Shown: in pieces, positions 1-7,847 of the stretch
How the letters are laid out: each line of letters starts with the position of its first letter
How positions within the stretch are numbered: position 1 is the stretch's first letter
Origin: Rhodoferax sp. OV413
GTDB taxonomy: Bacteria > Pseudomonadota > Gammaproteobacteria > Pseudomonadales > Pseudohongiellaceae
DNA length: 64,000 bases
NCBI GenBank assembly: GCA_943330915.2
Contig: CALQJO020000003.1
Coordinates: 1 to 64,000, forward strand
Direction of reading: 5' to 3'
Made by a program: the position numbers and the translations under genes
The notes under the pieces: generated by a model
The model's database searches: none
What the model was told of the DNA's origin: nothing
The model's input: the letters and a program-made list of their open reading frames with translations, nothing else

Positions 1-1333
1 GCCTTAACCAGCGGTCAGCATCGTTGGCCAACAAGGGACTGTAGCCGTCACTGTCTTGCATTTGGGTATGGTTAAGTTGTGCGGTGACCGCGCCACTGAG
101 CACAGGCAACTGCCAATCCAGATTAAACTGCCAGCCATAGCGGCTGTCGCCCGGACGCCCGTCTTTGATCGGATCGTTATTGAGTACGCTGAGTTCCGGG
201 ACCAGTTGCTGACTATTTTCTCCGAGCTGTAGCTGGCAGTTCAGTCCGATACTGAATTTCGATTCGATAGCGTTCAGACGACTCTGGTTGTGAAACAACT
301 GGTGTTGCGCAGCCAAGCTGCTGAAAGGTTTACAACTACCGTACGCGTGTATGCTGACAGTACCGGGGTAAACATAGCGCCCTCCGGCCTCGGTGGCGGT
401 GTATAGCGGGCTGCCTCCGAAGAACAGATGGCTCATACCAGTATTGAGCTGCCAACTCCTGTCCTGCTCCGGTTTGATATACGCGTAGCGGGTATCCAGC
501 TGCAACAGATCTGAATCCTGGTCTTTACTGACGCGGCCACGTAAATCAACAGACACATTGTGCTGATGCTCAGGGGCAAGCTGGCGGTAACGAGCGCTGA
601 GACGTAGATTTGCGTAAGCGCCTTCTATTGGCTGGTATTGTTCACGCAAGGGCAGCACCACGGAGTCGCCAGACAAGGTCAGCGTGATCTGATCCGGGGA
701 GGGCGCACCATTCAGGTTGATGTCGTAACCGGCCATCAGGTCGCCGGTCACACTCATCTGCCGGGTCATGCCCTGCCAGTCATTCTGGCGCTGCTGCAGC
801 ATGGGGTTGAGATACTCAGGGACATCATCGCGCCCCAGAATTTGCTGATTCAACTCTAGTGCTGAAAATAGCTGACCCTGACGGAACAGCGCTTCGGCAT
901 AGTCAATCTGTGCACCACCATTGCCAGGATCGAGCAGCAGTGCTCTTTCCAATGCTTCCAGCGCATCTGACAGACTGCCTATGTTAAGCAGCGCTGCGCC
1001 CAGCAACGCAAAATACTCAGAACTTTGCAGGCATCGTTGCATCAGCGCCGACAGTTGTTGGTGCATCACTTGCCAGTTGGTGGCAGTGCCGGGGTAGAAG
1101 GAGGCAAGATCGGGACATGTCAGATTGTCTGACTGAAAAGTGGATAGCTCTTCAAGCGTCGTTGCTTGCTGCGTTTCCGTTGTTTGCGCCAGCACCAGCG
1201 GTGCAGGAGCTATCATTAGCAATCCCGGCAACAGCAAGGCAAGCCCACTGAATTGCATGCGCGGCATCAAGGCAAAGCGTCGCACCCGATTTCGCGAGCC
1301 TGACTTATTATCTTGGGGAGTGCGATTTACCAT
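1..1333 (-). CDS. TPR-containing outer-membrane beta-barrel protein, Slam/DUF560-like (3' end truncated by window edge; not in supplied ORF track)
   Basis: Manual reverse-strand translation from ATG at 1333 is open to the window edge: MVNRTPQDNKSGSRNRVRRFALMPRMQFSGLALLLPGLLMIAPAPLVLAQ (signal peptide), then TPR-like YFALLGAALLNIGSLSDALEALERALLLDPGNGGAQIDYAEALFRQGQLFSALELNQQIL, then alternating beta-strand region starting VTGDLMAGYDINLNGAP. Confidence 0.7.
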   Translation of the reverse strand, partial: MVNRTPQDNKSGSRNRVRRFALMPRMQFSGLALLLPGLLMIAPAPLVLAQTTETQQATTLEELSTFQSDNLTCPDLASFYPGTATNWQVMHQQLSALMQRCLQSSEYFALLGAALLNIGSLSDALEALERALLLDPGNGGAQIDYAEALFRQGQLFSALELNQQILGRDDVPEYLNPMLQQRQNDWQGMTRQMSVTGDLMAGYDINLNGAPSPDQITLTLSGDSVVLPLREQYQPIEGAYANLRLSARYRQLAPEHQHNVSVDLRGRVSKDQDSDLLQLDTRYAYIKPEQDRSWQLNTGMSHLFFGGSPLYTATEAGGRYVYPGTVSIHAYGSCKPFSSLAAQHQLFHNQSRLNAIESKFSIGLNCQLQLGENSQQLVPELSVLNNDPIKDGRPGDSRYGWQFNLDWQLPVLSGAVTAQLNHTQMQDSDGYSPLLANDADRWLR

Positions 1334-1480
1334 GTCCTAATTATCTTGATTCGTCGGACGCTAAGCAATCTTCATATCCGTGATGGCTGTTTTTAGGACA
1401 CGCCTTTTGCTGATACCCGTTTTGCTGACACCGGTGTTTAGACCGGTAACACCGCATGGGCAACATCGGATTGCCGCATA

Positions 1481-3475
1481 TTAACTGCGGCCACCTGAAA
1501 TGACCTTGAGATTCAACTGCTCCTGACGTGCGCGGCGCTGGGTGGTCTCGTCATTAGCAGGGGCGAACAAGGTGTGGGGAATGCGCAGTCCGTTTAACAG
1601 GAAGCTGCCCTGTGACTCTGGCTTGAGGTCGATTAACTGACGCGCCACACACTCGCCCAACAGAATCGGCTGTGACAATTCAGCGGTCATCTCCTGTATG
1701 CGCAAAGCGATGGTTACAGTGTCGCCCAACAATGTATGGGTACGGCGCTGTGCAGGTCCAATAGAACCCATCAGTGCCGGACCCTGCTCAATACCGATAC
1801 CCAGTGCCAATGGCTCAAGACCTGACGGTGGTTGCCGGGGCATATCGCGATGAATGGCGTCGAGCATCTCCTGCGCTGCGGCAAGTGAGGCGCGGGCACT
1901 GATCTCGTTCTGACCATCCCACACCGCGAGCAGGCCATCACCTTTAAACTCCTGTATGCGTCCGCCGTGGCGTTCGACGATATCTGTTGCACGCACAAAA
2001 AAGAAATGCAGCAGAGCAGCGGATTCTTCTGGCGGGCGAGCCTCACCAAAGGCAGAGAAATTGCGCAGATCTGCGCTAAGCAACGTGACATCACAGCGCC
2101 TGGCATTAATGCTGGAACTCGGCAGTGAGTAAGCTATCTCGCGAGCCACGTCACTGGGGAGGTAACTGTTGAGATTGCCAAAAATGCGGCTGCGCTCGGC
2201 GCGGATGCGGCTTTGCTCAAGGAGCAACAAGAGACTGGCTGCAACCAATGTATATAAAGAAGGCATTACCCAGCCTAACCACAACTGCTGGCTGACCAGC
2301 AACTGCCAATGCAACACTAACGCCAGAAGTGGCAGCAGTAAGCCCGCAACTGGCAATGCAAATGCCGAGAGTCGCTCACGGGCACCCGCCAAACCGTACA
2401 ACGCCGCTGCAAACAGCGCCGTCAGCAGCAACAACAATGTTTCACTGCCACGCGGTTCATAGGGCATGGTGGTATCCAGCAGGCTGCCGAGCAAACGCGC
2501 CTGCAACTCCACACCCGGCGCAGAGCCGTTGTAGGGTGTTGGCACAATGTCACCCATACCAAATGCCGTTGCGCCAACCAAAACCCAGGCGTTTTCCAAC
2601 AGACCAGGCTCAATGCGCCCCATCATCACGTCAACGGCAGAGACTGCCATAAAATTTTCGGGCAGATCCTGATAGGAAATACGGATGTTGCCTTCGTTGT
2701 CCAGCGGAATATCAAGTCCGGGGTAAGCCTGCAGACGCAGCACCTGGTCTGCACCGAACCAGCTGTCACCCTCCGTGACAGACGCCTGCCAGCTTGTTGA
2801 CTGTGTCGCCTGCAACAAGGCGCTGATCACCAGCGTTGGGTAGGCTTGGCCATCCACGCAGACAAATGCCGGGATTTTGCGGATAGAACCGTCGGAATCA
2901 ACCAATGGCGCAATGTGGCCTTTGGCAATTGTGGCAAACCCGCTGTGAGGGGCGATAAAACTGGTAGCAGAACTGCTGGCATCACAACTGACGCCCGTCA
3001 GTGCATGAGTCATCAACCCAGTTTGAACCTGTTGCGCTGACTGCAAAACCGGCACTTGGGCAATCACCGCCCCCCGGCTGGCCTGCAGCGCTGCAATAAA
3101 GGCGTCATCGCCTTCGCGAGGCTCCGGATAAACGATGTCATGGATCTGCAGCTGCACACCGGCAGTGTTCAGTGAGGTTACCAGTCGCGCCATGTCGTTG
3201 CGCGACCACGGCCATGGGCCGATCTCGGCCAGACTCTGCTCATCAATTGCGACGATGGTAACGCGCTCTTCCGGCACGTCTTCCGGAAACAATACCCAAC
3301 CCTGCGCGCCAAGGCGCTCTTCAACAATGGTCAGGCTGCCACCAAAAACACCCGTCAGCAACAAGGTAGTGACGCCGGCAAGCGCCAGCATCAGCAAGCG
3401 ACCACGTCCGGGCAACAGTCGCAAGGCCAGCGACAGGGGGTTAAACTGTTGAATGAGTTTACGCACAAGAATCAT
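1481..3475 (-). CDS. CHASE2 sensor domain - transmembrane helices - class III adenylate/guanylate cyclase domain protein
   Basis: 664 aa; N-terminal TM, extracytoplasmic CHASE2-like region (ERVTIVAIDEQSLAEIGPWPWSR), three hydrophobic helices, then cyclase motifs VTLLSADLRNFSAF, GGRIQEFKGDGLLAVW, TLLGDTVTIALR. Confidence 0.9.
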   Translation of the reverse strand: MILVRKLIQQFNPLSLALRLLPGRGRLLMLALAGVTTLLLTGVFGGSLTIVEERLGAQGWVLFPEDVPEERVTIVAIDEQSLAEIGPWPWSRNDMARLVTSLNTAGVQLQIHDIVYPEPREGDDAFIAALQASRGAVIAQVPVLQSAQQVQTGLMTHALTGVSCDASSSATSFIAPHSGFATIAKGHIAPLVDSDGSIRKIPAFVCVDGQAYPTLVISALLQATQSTSWQASVTEGDSWFGADQVLRLQAYPGLDIPLDNEGNIRISYQDLPENFMAVSAVDVMMGRIEPGLLENAWVLVGATAFGMGDIVPTPYNGSAPGVELQARLLGSLLDTTMPYEPRGSETLLLLLTALFAAALYGLAGARERLSAFALPVAGLLLPLLALVLHWQLLVSQQLWLGWVMPSLYTLVAASLLLLLEQSRIRAERSRIFGNLNSYLPSDVAREIAYSLPSSSINARRCDVTLLSADLRNFSAFGEARPPEESAALLHFFFVRATDIVERHGGRIQEFKGDGLLAVWDGQNEISARASLAAAQEMLDAIHRDMPRQPPSGLEPLALGIGIEQGPALMGSIGPAQRRTHTLLGDTVTIALRIQEMTAELSQPILLGECVARQLIDLKPESQGSFLLNGLRIPHTLFAPANDETTQRRARQEQLNLKVISGGRS

Positions 3476-3477
3476 GA

Positions 3478-5052
3478 TCAGCGCTTATCCCACAGAGTCA
3501 GACCCTGAATGCCGCCGGCTTCGAGCTGTTTCTCGAAGTAATAGCCCGCTTCCGCACCAGTCAGACTGACTGCCCCTGCCATGCGCTCGGTTTCAGATCG
3601 TGTGTAGAAGTAACCACCTTCATAGATAAAGCCGTTGGCGATAAAACTGACATCGCCGGTCAGCCTATGATTCATATTCAATTCGGTCGCAAAACTGCTG
3701 GTATTAAAATTGATATCCAGCGTTCCACCCTTAACAGTCATTGCCACCACTCCGGTCGCCGAGTGGTAGAACGCCTGTGCGCTGTGTAACGCAAAACTCA
3801 CCGGGCCCAAGCCTTCCTGAACACGGGTTTTACCATCGCCGTCGCGGAACAACACGTAATCATTGTTACCTACCGTCACATCACGGCCTTGCCTGGCATC
3901 GACATAAGGCATCGTTAGTTTTTCCAAATCACCCTGGCCGGCGCCCCAACGCCCCCAAACCAGATTGCGGTCTGTCAGCACAGGCACAGGCACTGGTGCC
4001 ACCGGTGTAAAATCAGGCGGCGTTACTGGAAGTACTACCGGCGGCGTAACCACCGGCGGGGTTACAATTGGTGGCGTAACAACGGGTGGCGTAACAACGG
4101 GTGGCGTAACAACGGGTGGCGTGACCGGCGCAGCAACGGCAACTTCCTGCTGGACACGCTTAGAAGTAACTGTCTCAAGGAAGACTTCGGTCGCCGCGGT
4201 TTTTTCGTCGGCCTGTGGCGGCTGTTCTTGCACTGCGAGCGCGAGCGCAACCTCGTCGCGCATCATGTCCGGATCGCGCTCCAGCGTTGCCGGCAGCAAT
4301 TCAGGCACGCCCCCGGCGCTTTGCATCTCCAGTACCTGAAGGGAACTGTCGCTAAGCTCTATGGCATTTGTCAGACAAGGGCCAAAGGTGTCCGCGCTGC
4401 ACTCGCTGGAGAAAGGCGCCATCACAATCACACCTTCATTCACAGCTGCTCGCACAGACTGCTGGCTGGCGCTCACCACAAAATCAGTCCCGCGCACACC
4501 AATCGCAGCGATCGGCGTATTCAGACGGAAACGTTCTCGAGCCGAACTGGCGCCTCTACCGGAAATTGAGCGGGTAACGCCTTCTTTTAGATCAAGCTTG
4601 ATTGAGGTGTCGCCTGGCTGATCCGCCAGAAAATCATACTGGACAATATCCAGAATACTATCGGGACGCACGCTCACCAGAGCCTGGTCGATAAAACGTA
4701 TATGAACATGGCCGTTGGACTCAGTCTGAATCCGATCGGTGGCATGCACCAAAGTACCTGGAGCTATCATGGTCCTTTGCTGCCCAGCACTCTCAATCCA
4801 GGCTCTGCCCAGTACCAAGCTGACTTCACCAACTGGCGGAAGAAACTCAGCAGAGACAGAAACCGCGAGACTGCCGGCATCAGCGACCCCAGACTGGGCA
4901 ATTGCTGCAGTGGTGAGTGAACCCGACAAAATCAGGGCAACGCAGCATGTCAGCATCTGGCGCTTTTGCCCTGCTGTCAAAATAGTGTTGTCTGGATGTG
5001 GCGTCATGAGCACTAACCTCGATTTAGCACAGGCCCGTATCGTAACCGGCAT
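3478..5052 (-). CDS. FecR domain-containing secreted protein with VTPP-repeat linker and C-terminal beta-rich domain
   Basis: 524 aa; signal-peptide-like N-terminus (MLTCCVALILSGSLTTAAIAQ), FecR-like core (RFRLNTPIAAIGVRGTDFVV), VTPPV repeats, C-terminal WGRW...AEAGYYFEKQL region. Stop lies 2 bp from the cyclase start. True start may be an internal Met. Confidence 0.85.
   Translation of the reverse strand: MPVTIRACAKSRLVLMTPHPDNTILTAGQKRQMLTCCVALILSGSLTTAAIAQSGVADAGSLAVSVSAEFLPPVGEVSLVLGRAWIESAGQQRTMIAPGTLVHATDRIQTESNGHVHIRFIDQALVSVRPDSILDIVQYDFLADQPGDTSIKLDLKEGVTRSISGRGASSARERFRLNTPIAAIGVRGTDFVVSASQQSVRAAVNEGVIVMAPFSSECSADTFGPCLTNAIELSDSSLQVLEMQSAGGVPELLPATLERDPDMMRDEVALALAVQEQPPQADEKTAATEVFLETVTSKRVQQEVAVAAPVTPPVVTPPVVTPPVVTPPIVTPPVVTPPVVLPVTPPDFTPVAPVPVPVLTDRNLVWGRWGAGQGDLEKLTMPYVDARQGRDVTVGNNDYVLFRDGDGKTRVQEGLGPVSFALHSAQAFYHSATGVVAMTVKGGTLDINFNTSSFATELNMNHRLTGDVSFIANGFIYEGGYFYTRSETERMAGAVSLTGAEAGYYFEKQLEAGGIQGLTLWDKR
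4040..4129. repeat. 15-bp tandem repeat (6 units; three identical ggtggcgtaacaacg) inside the FecR-domain gene, encoding VTPPV
   Basis: Direct reading of six consecutive 15-mers from 4040 to 4129. Confidence 0.9.
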
Positions 5053-5065
5053 ACCCGTTTAGCTG

Positions 5066-5081
5066 AGTGACTACAATCACA
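5066..5081. promoter_or_regulatory. CRP/FNR-family operator, near-perfect (AGTGA-N6-TCACA)
   Basis: agtgactacaatcaca in the divergent intergenic region between FecR operon and crp-like gene; one mismatch to TGTGA-N6-TCACA. A TATAAT at 5139-5144 precedes the crp-like gene. Confidence 0.6.
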
Positions 5082-5207
5082 TAGTAGCGCTGTTTGCCAC
5101 AGCCCTTCGCGTGAATTTGCTATTCCGGGCGCGATTACTATAATGACCCGGCCCGGCATTTTACAAAATCAGCCGTTTTTGAGGTCAAACTCAGGAAAAA
5201 CACATTC

Positions 5208-5909
5208 ATGCAGGTAACTCCTGAGCTTCTCAGTGCATTTCCCAGCCTGAAGCCTCTGCCACCAGCGACCCTTGCACGCCTCGCCCAAGAGTCTGAGGTT
5301 CGCAAGTTCGCGCGCCGGGGCGTGGTCATGACAGCCGGTGTCCGAGAGGAATTTGTGTGTTTTCTGTTTGAGGGCCGCCTGCAGGGCGTCGATTTCACAA
5401 TCGATGGTCGCGAAGTTGGTCTTTATTTCGTGGAGCCCGGCGACTTTTGCGGAGAGCTGGGGATGTTTGACCACGGCCCGCAGCCGGAATTTGTCATCGC
5501 CCTGACCGCCGCCGTGACTGTGTTTGTGCCGATGGAGAGCCTGCGACTGGTCACTATGGAAAATCCCGTGCTTCTTAAACTGCTGGGACAGAGGCTGGCA
5601 GCTCGCGTCCGGCAGTTAACCCGCCAACGTTCTTTGCTCGGACTACCCAACATCAGCCAGCGCGTGTGCTGTCAGTTGTGGCTGCTTGTATCAGACGATG
5701 CCAGACAGCATCTGCAGTCCAGCGTGATTAACAATCCACCTACGCACATGGAAATTGCCATCATGCTGAACCTTAGCCGTGAGACTGTCAGCCGCGTTTT
5801 TCAGATCCTGCAGACCCGCAATATTGTCCGTCGCGACGGCACCAGCCTGCTGCACGTTAGCGATTCTGCAGCGCTGAAGCGATTGGCTGACGGCTCTGAA
5901 GAGCTGTGA
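5208..5909 (+). CDS. Crp/Fnr family transcriptional regulator
   Basis: 233 aa; cyclic-nucleotide-binding fold (GDFCGELGMFDHG) and HTH THMEIAIMLNLSRETVSRVFQIL (RETVxR recognition helix as in CRP). Confidence 0.9.
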   Translation: MQVTPELLSAFPSLKPLPPATLARLAQESEVRKFARRGVVMTAGVREEFVCFLFEGRLQGVDFTIDGREVGLYFVEPGDFCGELGMFDHGPQPEFVIALTAAVTVFVPMESLRLVTMENPVLLKLLGQRLAARVRQLTRQRSLLGLPNISQRVCCQLWLLVSDDARQHLQSSVINNPPTHMEIAIMLNLSRETVSRVFQILQTRNIVRRDGTSLLHVSDSAALKRLADGSEEL

Positions 5910-5920
5910 CTGCGGTCACA
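5905..5920. promoter_or_regulatory. Perfect CRP-type operator TGTGA-CTGCGG-TCACA upstream of the T1SS operon
   Basis: tgtgactgcggtcaca at 5905-5920 overlapping the stop codon of the crp-like gene; TATAAT at 5972-5977. Confidence 0.75.
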
Positions 5921-6076
5921 CACATTGCGGTAAGCAATTATGCTCATTAGTCTTTTTCCAATATGCAGGTATATAATCACGCCATTCTTGAAGCCAGACT
6001 TGAATACGCAAGTGTTGATCACAACAATAGGGTTTTGTTGAAAGTCTGAAAAAGTACCACTGACGAAGATTATCTG

Positions 6077-7786
6077 ATGAACAATACCAAGAAGACCGGG
6101 GGTTTCCCCGAACTCGCCGACGCACTTAAATCAATACGCAGTTATTTTATGTACGCCGGATTATTCAGTGCAGCGGTGAACCTGCTGATGCTGGTGCCGA
6201 TATTTTACATGCTGCAAGTTTACGACCGGGTGATGACAAGCGGCAGCTTGCCAACGCTGACCATGCTGACGCTGCTGATGTTGTTTCTGACCCTGGCGAT
6301 GGGCGGGTTTGAATGGGTGCGATCCATGATTTTGATCAGTGCCAGTAACCGCATTGAACACAAATTGCGCACACGGGTTTTTGACGCTGCGTTTAAAAAT
6401 GCGCTTTACACCGGCAATACCGGCAGCAGTAATCAGGCCATGTCTGATCTATCTAATTTGCGGCAGTTTTTGACCGGCAACGGCATATTTGCGTTTTTTG
6501 ATGCTCCATGGTTCCCAATTTATGTAGCCGTGATGTTCATGTTTCACCCCTGGTTCGGCATTGTGGCAATTGTTGCCGGCATAGTGATGGTAACGTTCGC
6601 GTTTGCCACAGAAATGGTCACGACCAAAAAGTTAAAGGATGCCAATACCAAGGCAAGCCGCGTTGGCGCACAGATAAATGGCAGTTTGCGTAACGCCGAA
6701 GTAATTGCCGCTATGGGCATGGGTAACAATATTCGCAACCAACAGGAGAGGCAGTCTGATGAAGTGTTGGTTCTGCAAACCGAGGCCAGCCAGTCAGCTG
6801 CCGGGCTGACCAGTCTTTCCAAAACCTTCCGTATGGCAGTGCAATCCCTCATTCTTGGCTTGGGTGCATTACTTGCCCTTCAGCAACAAATTTCCCCTGG
6901 CATGGTGATTGCCGGCTCTATGCTGCTGGGACGCGCACTGGCGCCAATCGATATTCTGGTTGGCACCTGGAAGGGCTTTTCTGTCGCCAGGGCCCAGTAT
7001 GAGCGCCTGGGTCAACTGCTGGAGAATATTCAGGCCGAGAAAGACACCATGACCCTGCCGGCGCCCAAGGGAAATCTAAGTCTGTCGCAAGTGGCGATTG
7101 TCCCGCCCGGGTCACGGACACCCGTTGTGCAAGGCGTCAACATTGAACTGTCAGCAGGTGAAGCTTTGGGTATTGTCGGCCCAAGCGCCTCAGGCAAATC
7201 GACGCTTGCGCGCGCTATCCTGGGTATCTGGCCGGCGGCCAATGGCAAGGTGAGGCTGGACGGCGCCGACATCAGCACTTGGAAGCGCACGGAGCTGGGG
7301 CCCTATGTGGGATACCTGCCACAAGATATTGAACTGTTTGACGGCAGCATCTCGGAAAATATCTGTCGCTTTGGGCCAATTGACTCTCAAGCAATTGTCG
7401 CGGCTGCTCAAATGGCCGGTGTGCATGAGATGATTTTACGTCTGCCACAGGGTTACGACACAGTAATCGGCAGCAACTCCGGCGCGCTGTCTGGCGGTCA
7501 ACGCCAGCGTATTGGTCTGGCACGGGCTATTTACGGCATGCCAACATTATTGGTCTTGGATGAACCAAATTCTAATCTAGATGACCAGGGCGAGCGTGAA
7601 CTGGTTCAGGCACTGCTGCGCATCAAGGCACAGGGTTGCACAGTCATTGTAATCTCGCACCGCACCATGGTCCTGCACAGCATGGACAAGTTGCTGGTGA
7701 TGAAAGATGGCTCGCCAGTTGCTTTTGGGCCGCGCGAACAGGTGCTTGCGAGTCTGATGGCCCAAGGCGAAGCTAAACGCGCGTAG
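6077..7786 (+). CDS. Type I secretion system permease/ATPase (PrtD family ABC transporter)
   Basis: 569 aa; N-terminal TM region, Walker A GPSASGKST, signature LSGGQRQR, Walker B LLVLDEP; no C39 peptidase domain. Confidence 0.92.
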   Translation: MNNTKKTGGFPELADALKSIRSYFMYAGLFSAAVNLLMLVPIFYMLQVYDRVMTSGSLPTLTMLTLLMLFLTLAMGGFEWVRSMILISASNRIEHKLRTRVFDAAFKNALYTGNTGSSNQAMSDLSNLRQFLTGNGIFAFFDAPWFPIYVAVMFMFHPWFGIVAIVAGIVMVTFAFATEMVTTKKLKDANTKASRVGAQINGSLRNAEVIAAMGMGNNIRNQQERQSDEVLVLQTEASQSAAGLTSLSKTFRMAVQSLILGLGALLALQQQISPGMVIAGSMLLGRALAPIDILVGTWKGFSVARAQYERLGQLLENIQAEKDTMTLPAPKGNLSLSQVAIVPPGSRTPVVQGVNIELSAGEALGIVGPSASGKSTLARAILGIWPAANGKVRLDGADISTWKRTELGPYVGYLPQDIELFDGSISENICRFGPIDSQAIVAAAQMAGVHEMILRLPQGYDTVIGSNSGALSGGQRQRIGLARAIYGMPTLLVLDEPNSNLDDQGERELVQALLRIKAQGCTVIVISHRTMVLHSMDKLLVMKDGSPVAFGPREQVLASLMAQGEAKRA

Positions 7787-7847
7787 ATCATTTTTCGACA
7801 GCTACTTTTAAAGTAAAGTTGCCAACGTAATTTTTGTAGGGTGGATA

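Noticed and set aside
638-1340. Plus-strand ORFs 638-859 and 1140-1340
   Set aside because: Antisense to the well-supported truncated TPR/barrel gene; no recognisable protein features.
1432-1454. cggtgtt...aacaccg hairpin between cyclase and TPR/barrel genes
   Set aside because: 7-bp stem without poly-U; possible attenuator but not supportable by eye.
4040-4129. Short regular repeats resembling a mini CRISPR
   Set aside because: 15-bp units contiguous without spacers and in frame with the FecR-domain gene; a coding Pro/Thr repeat.
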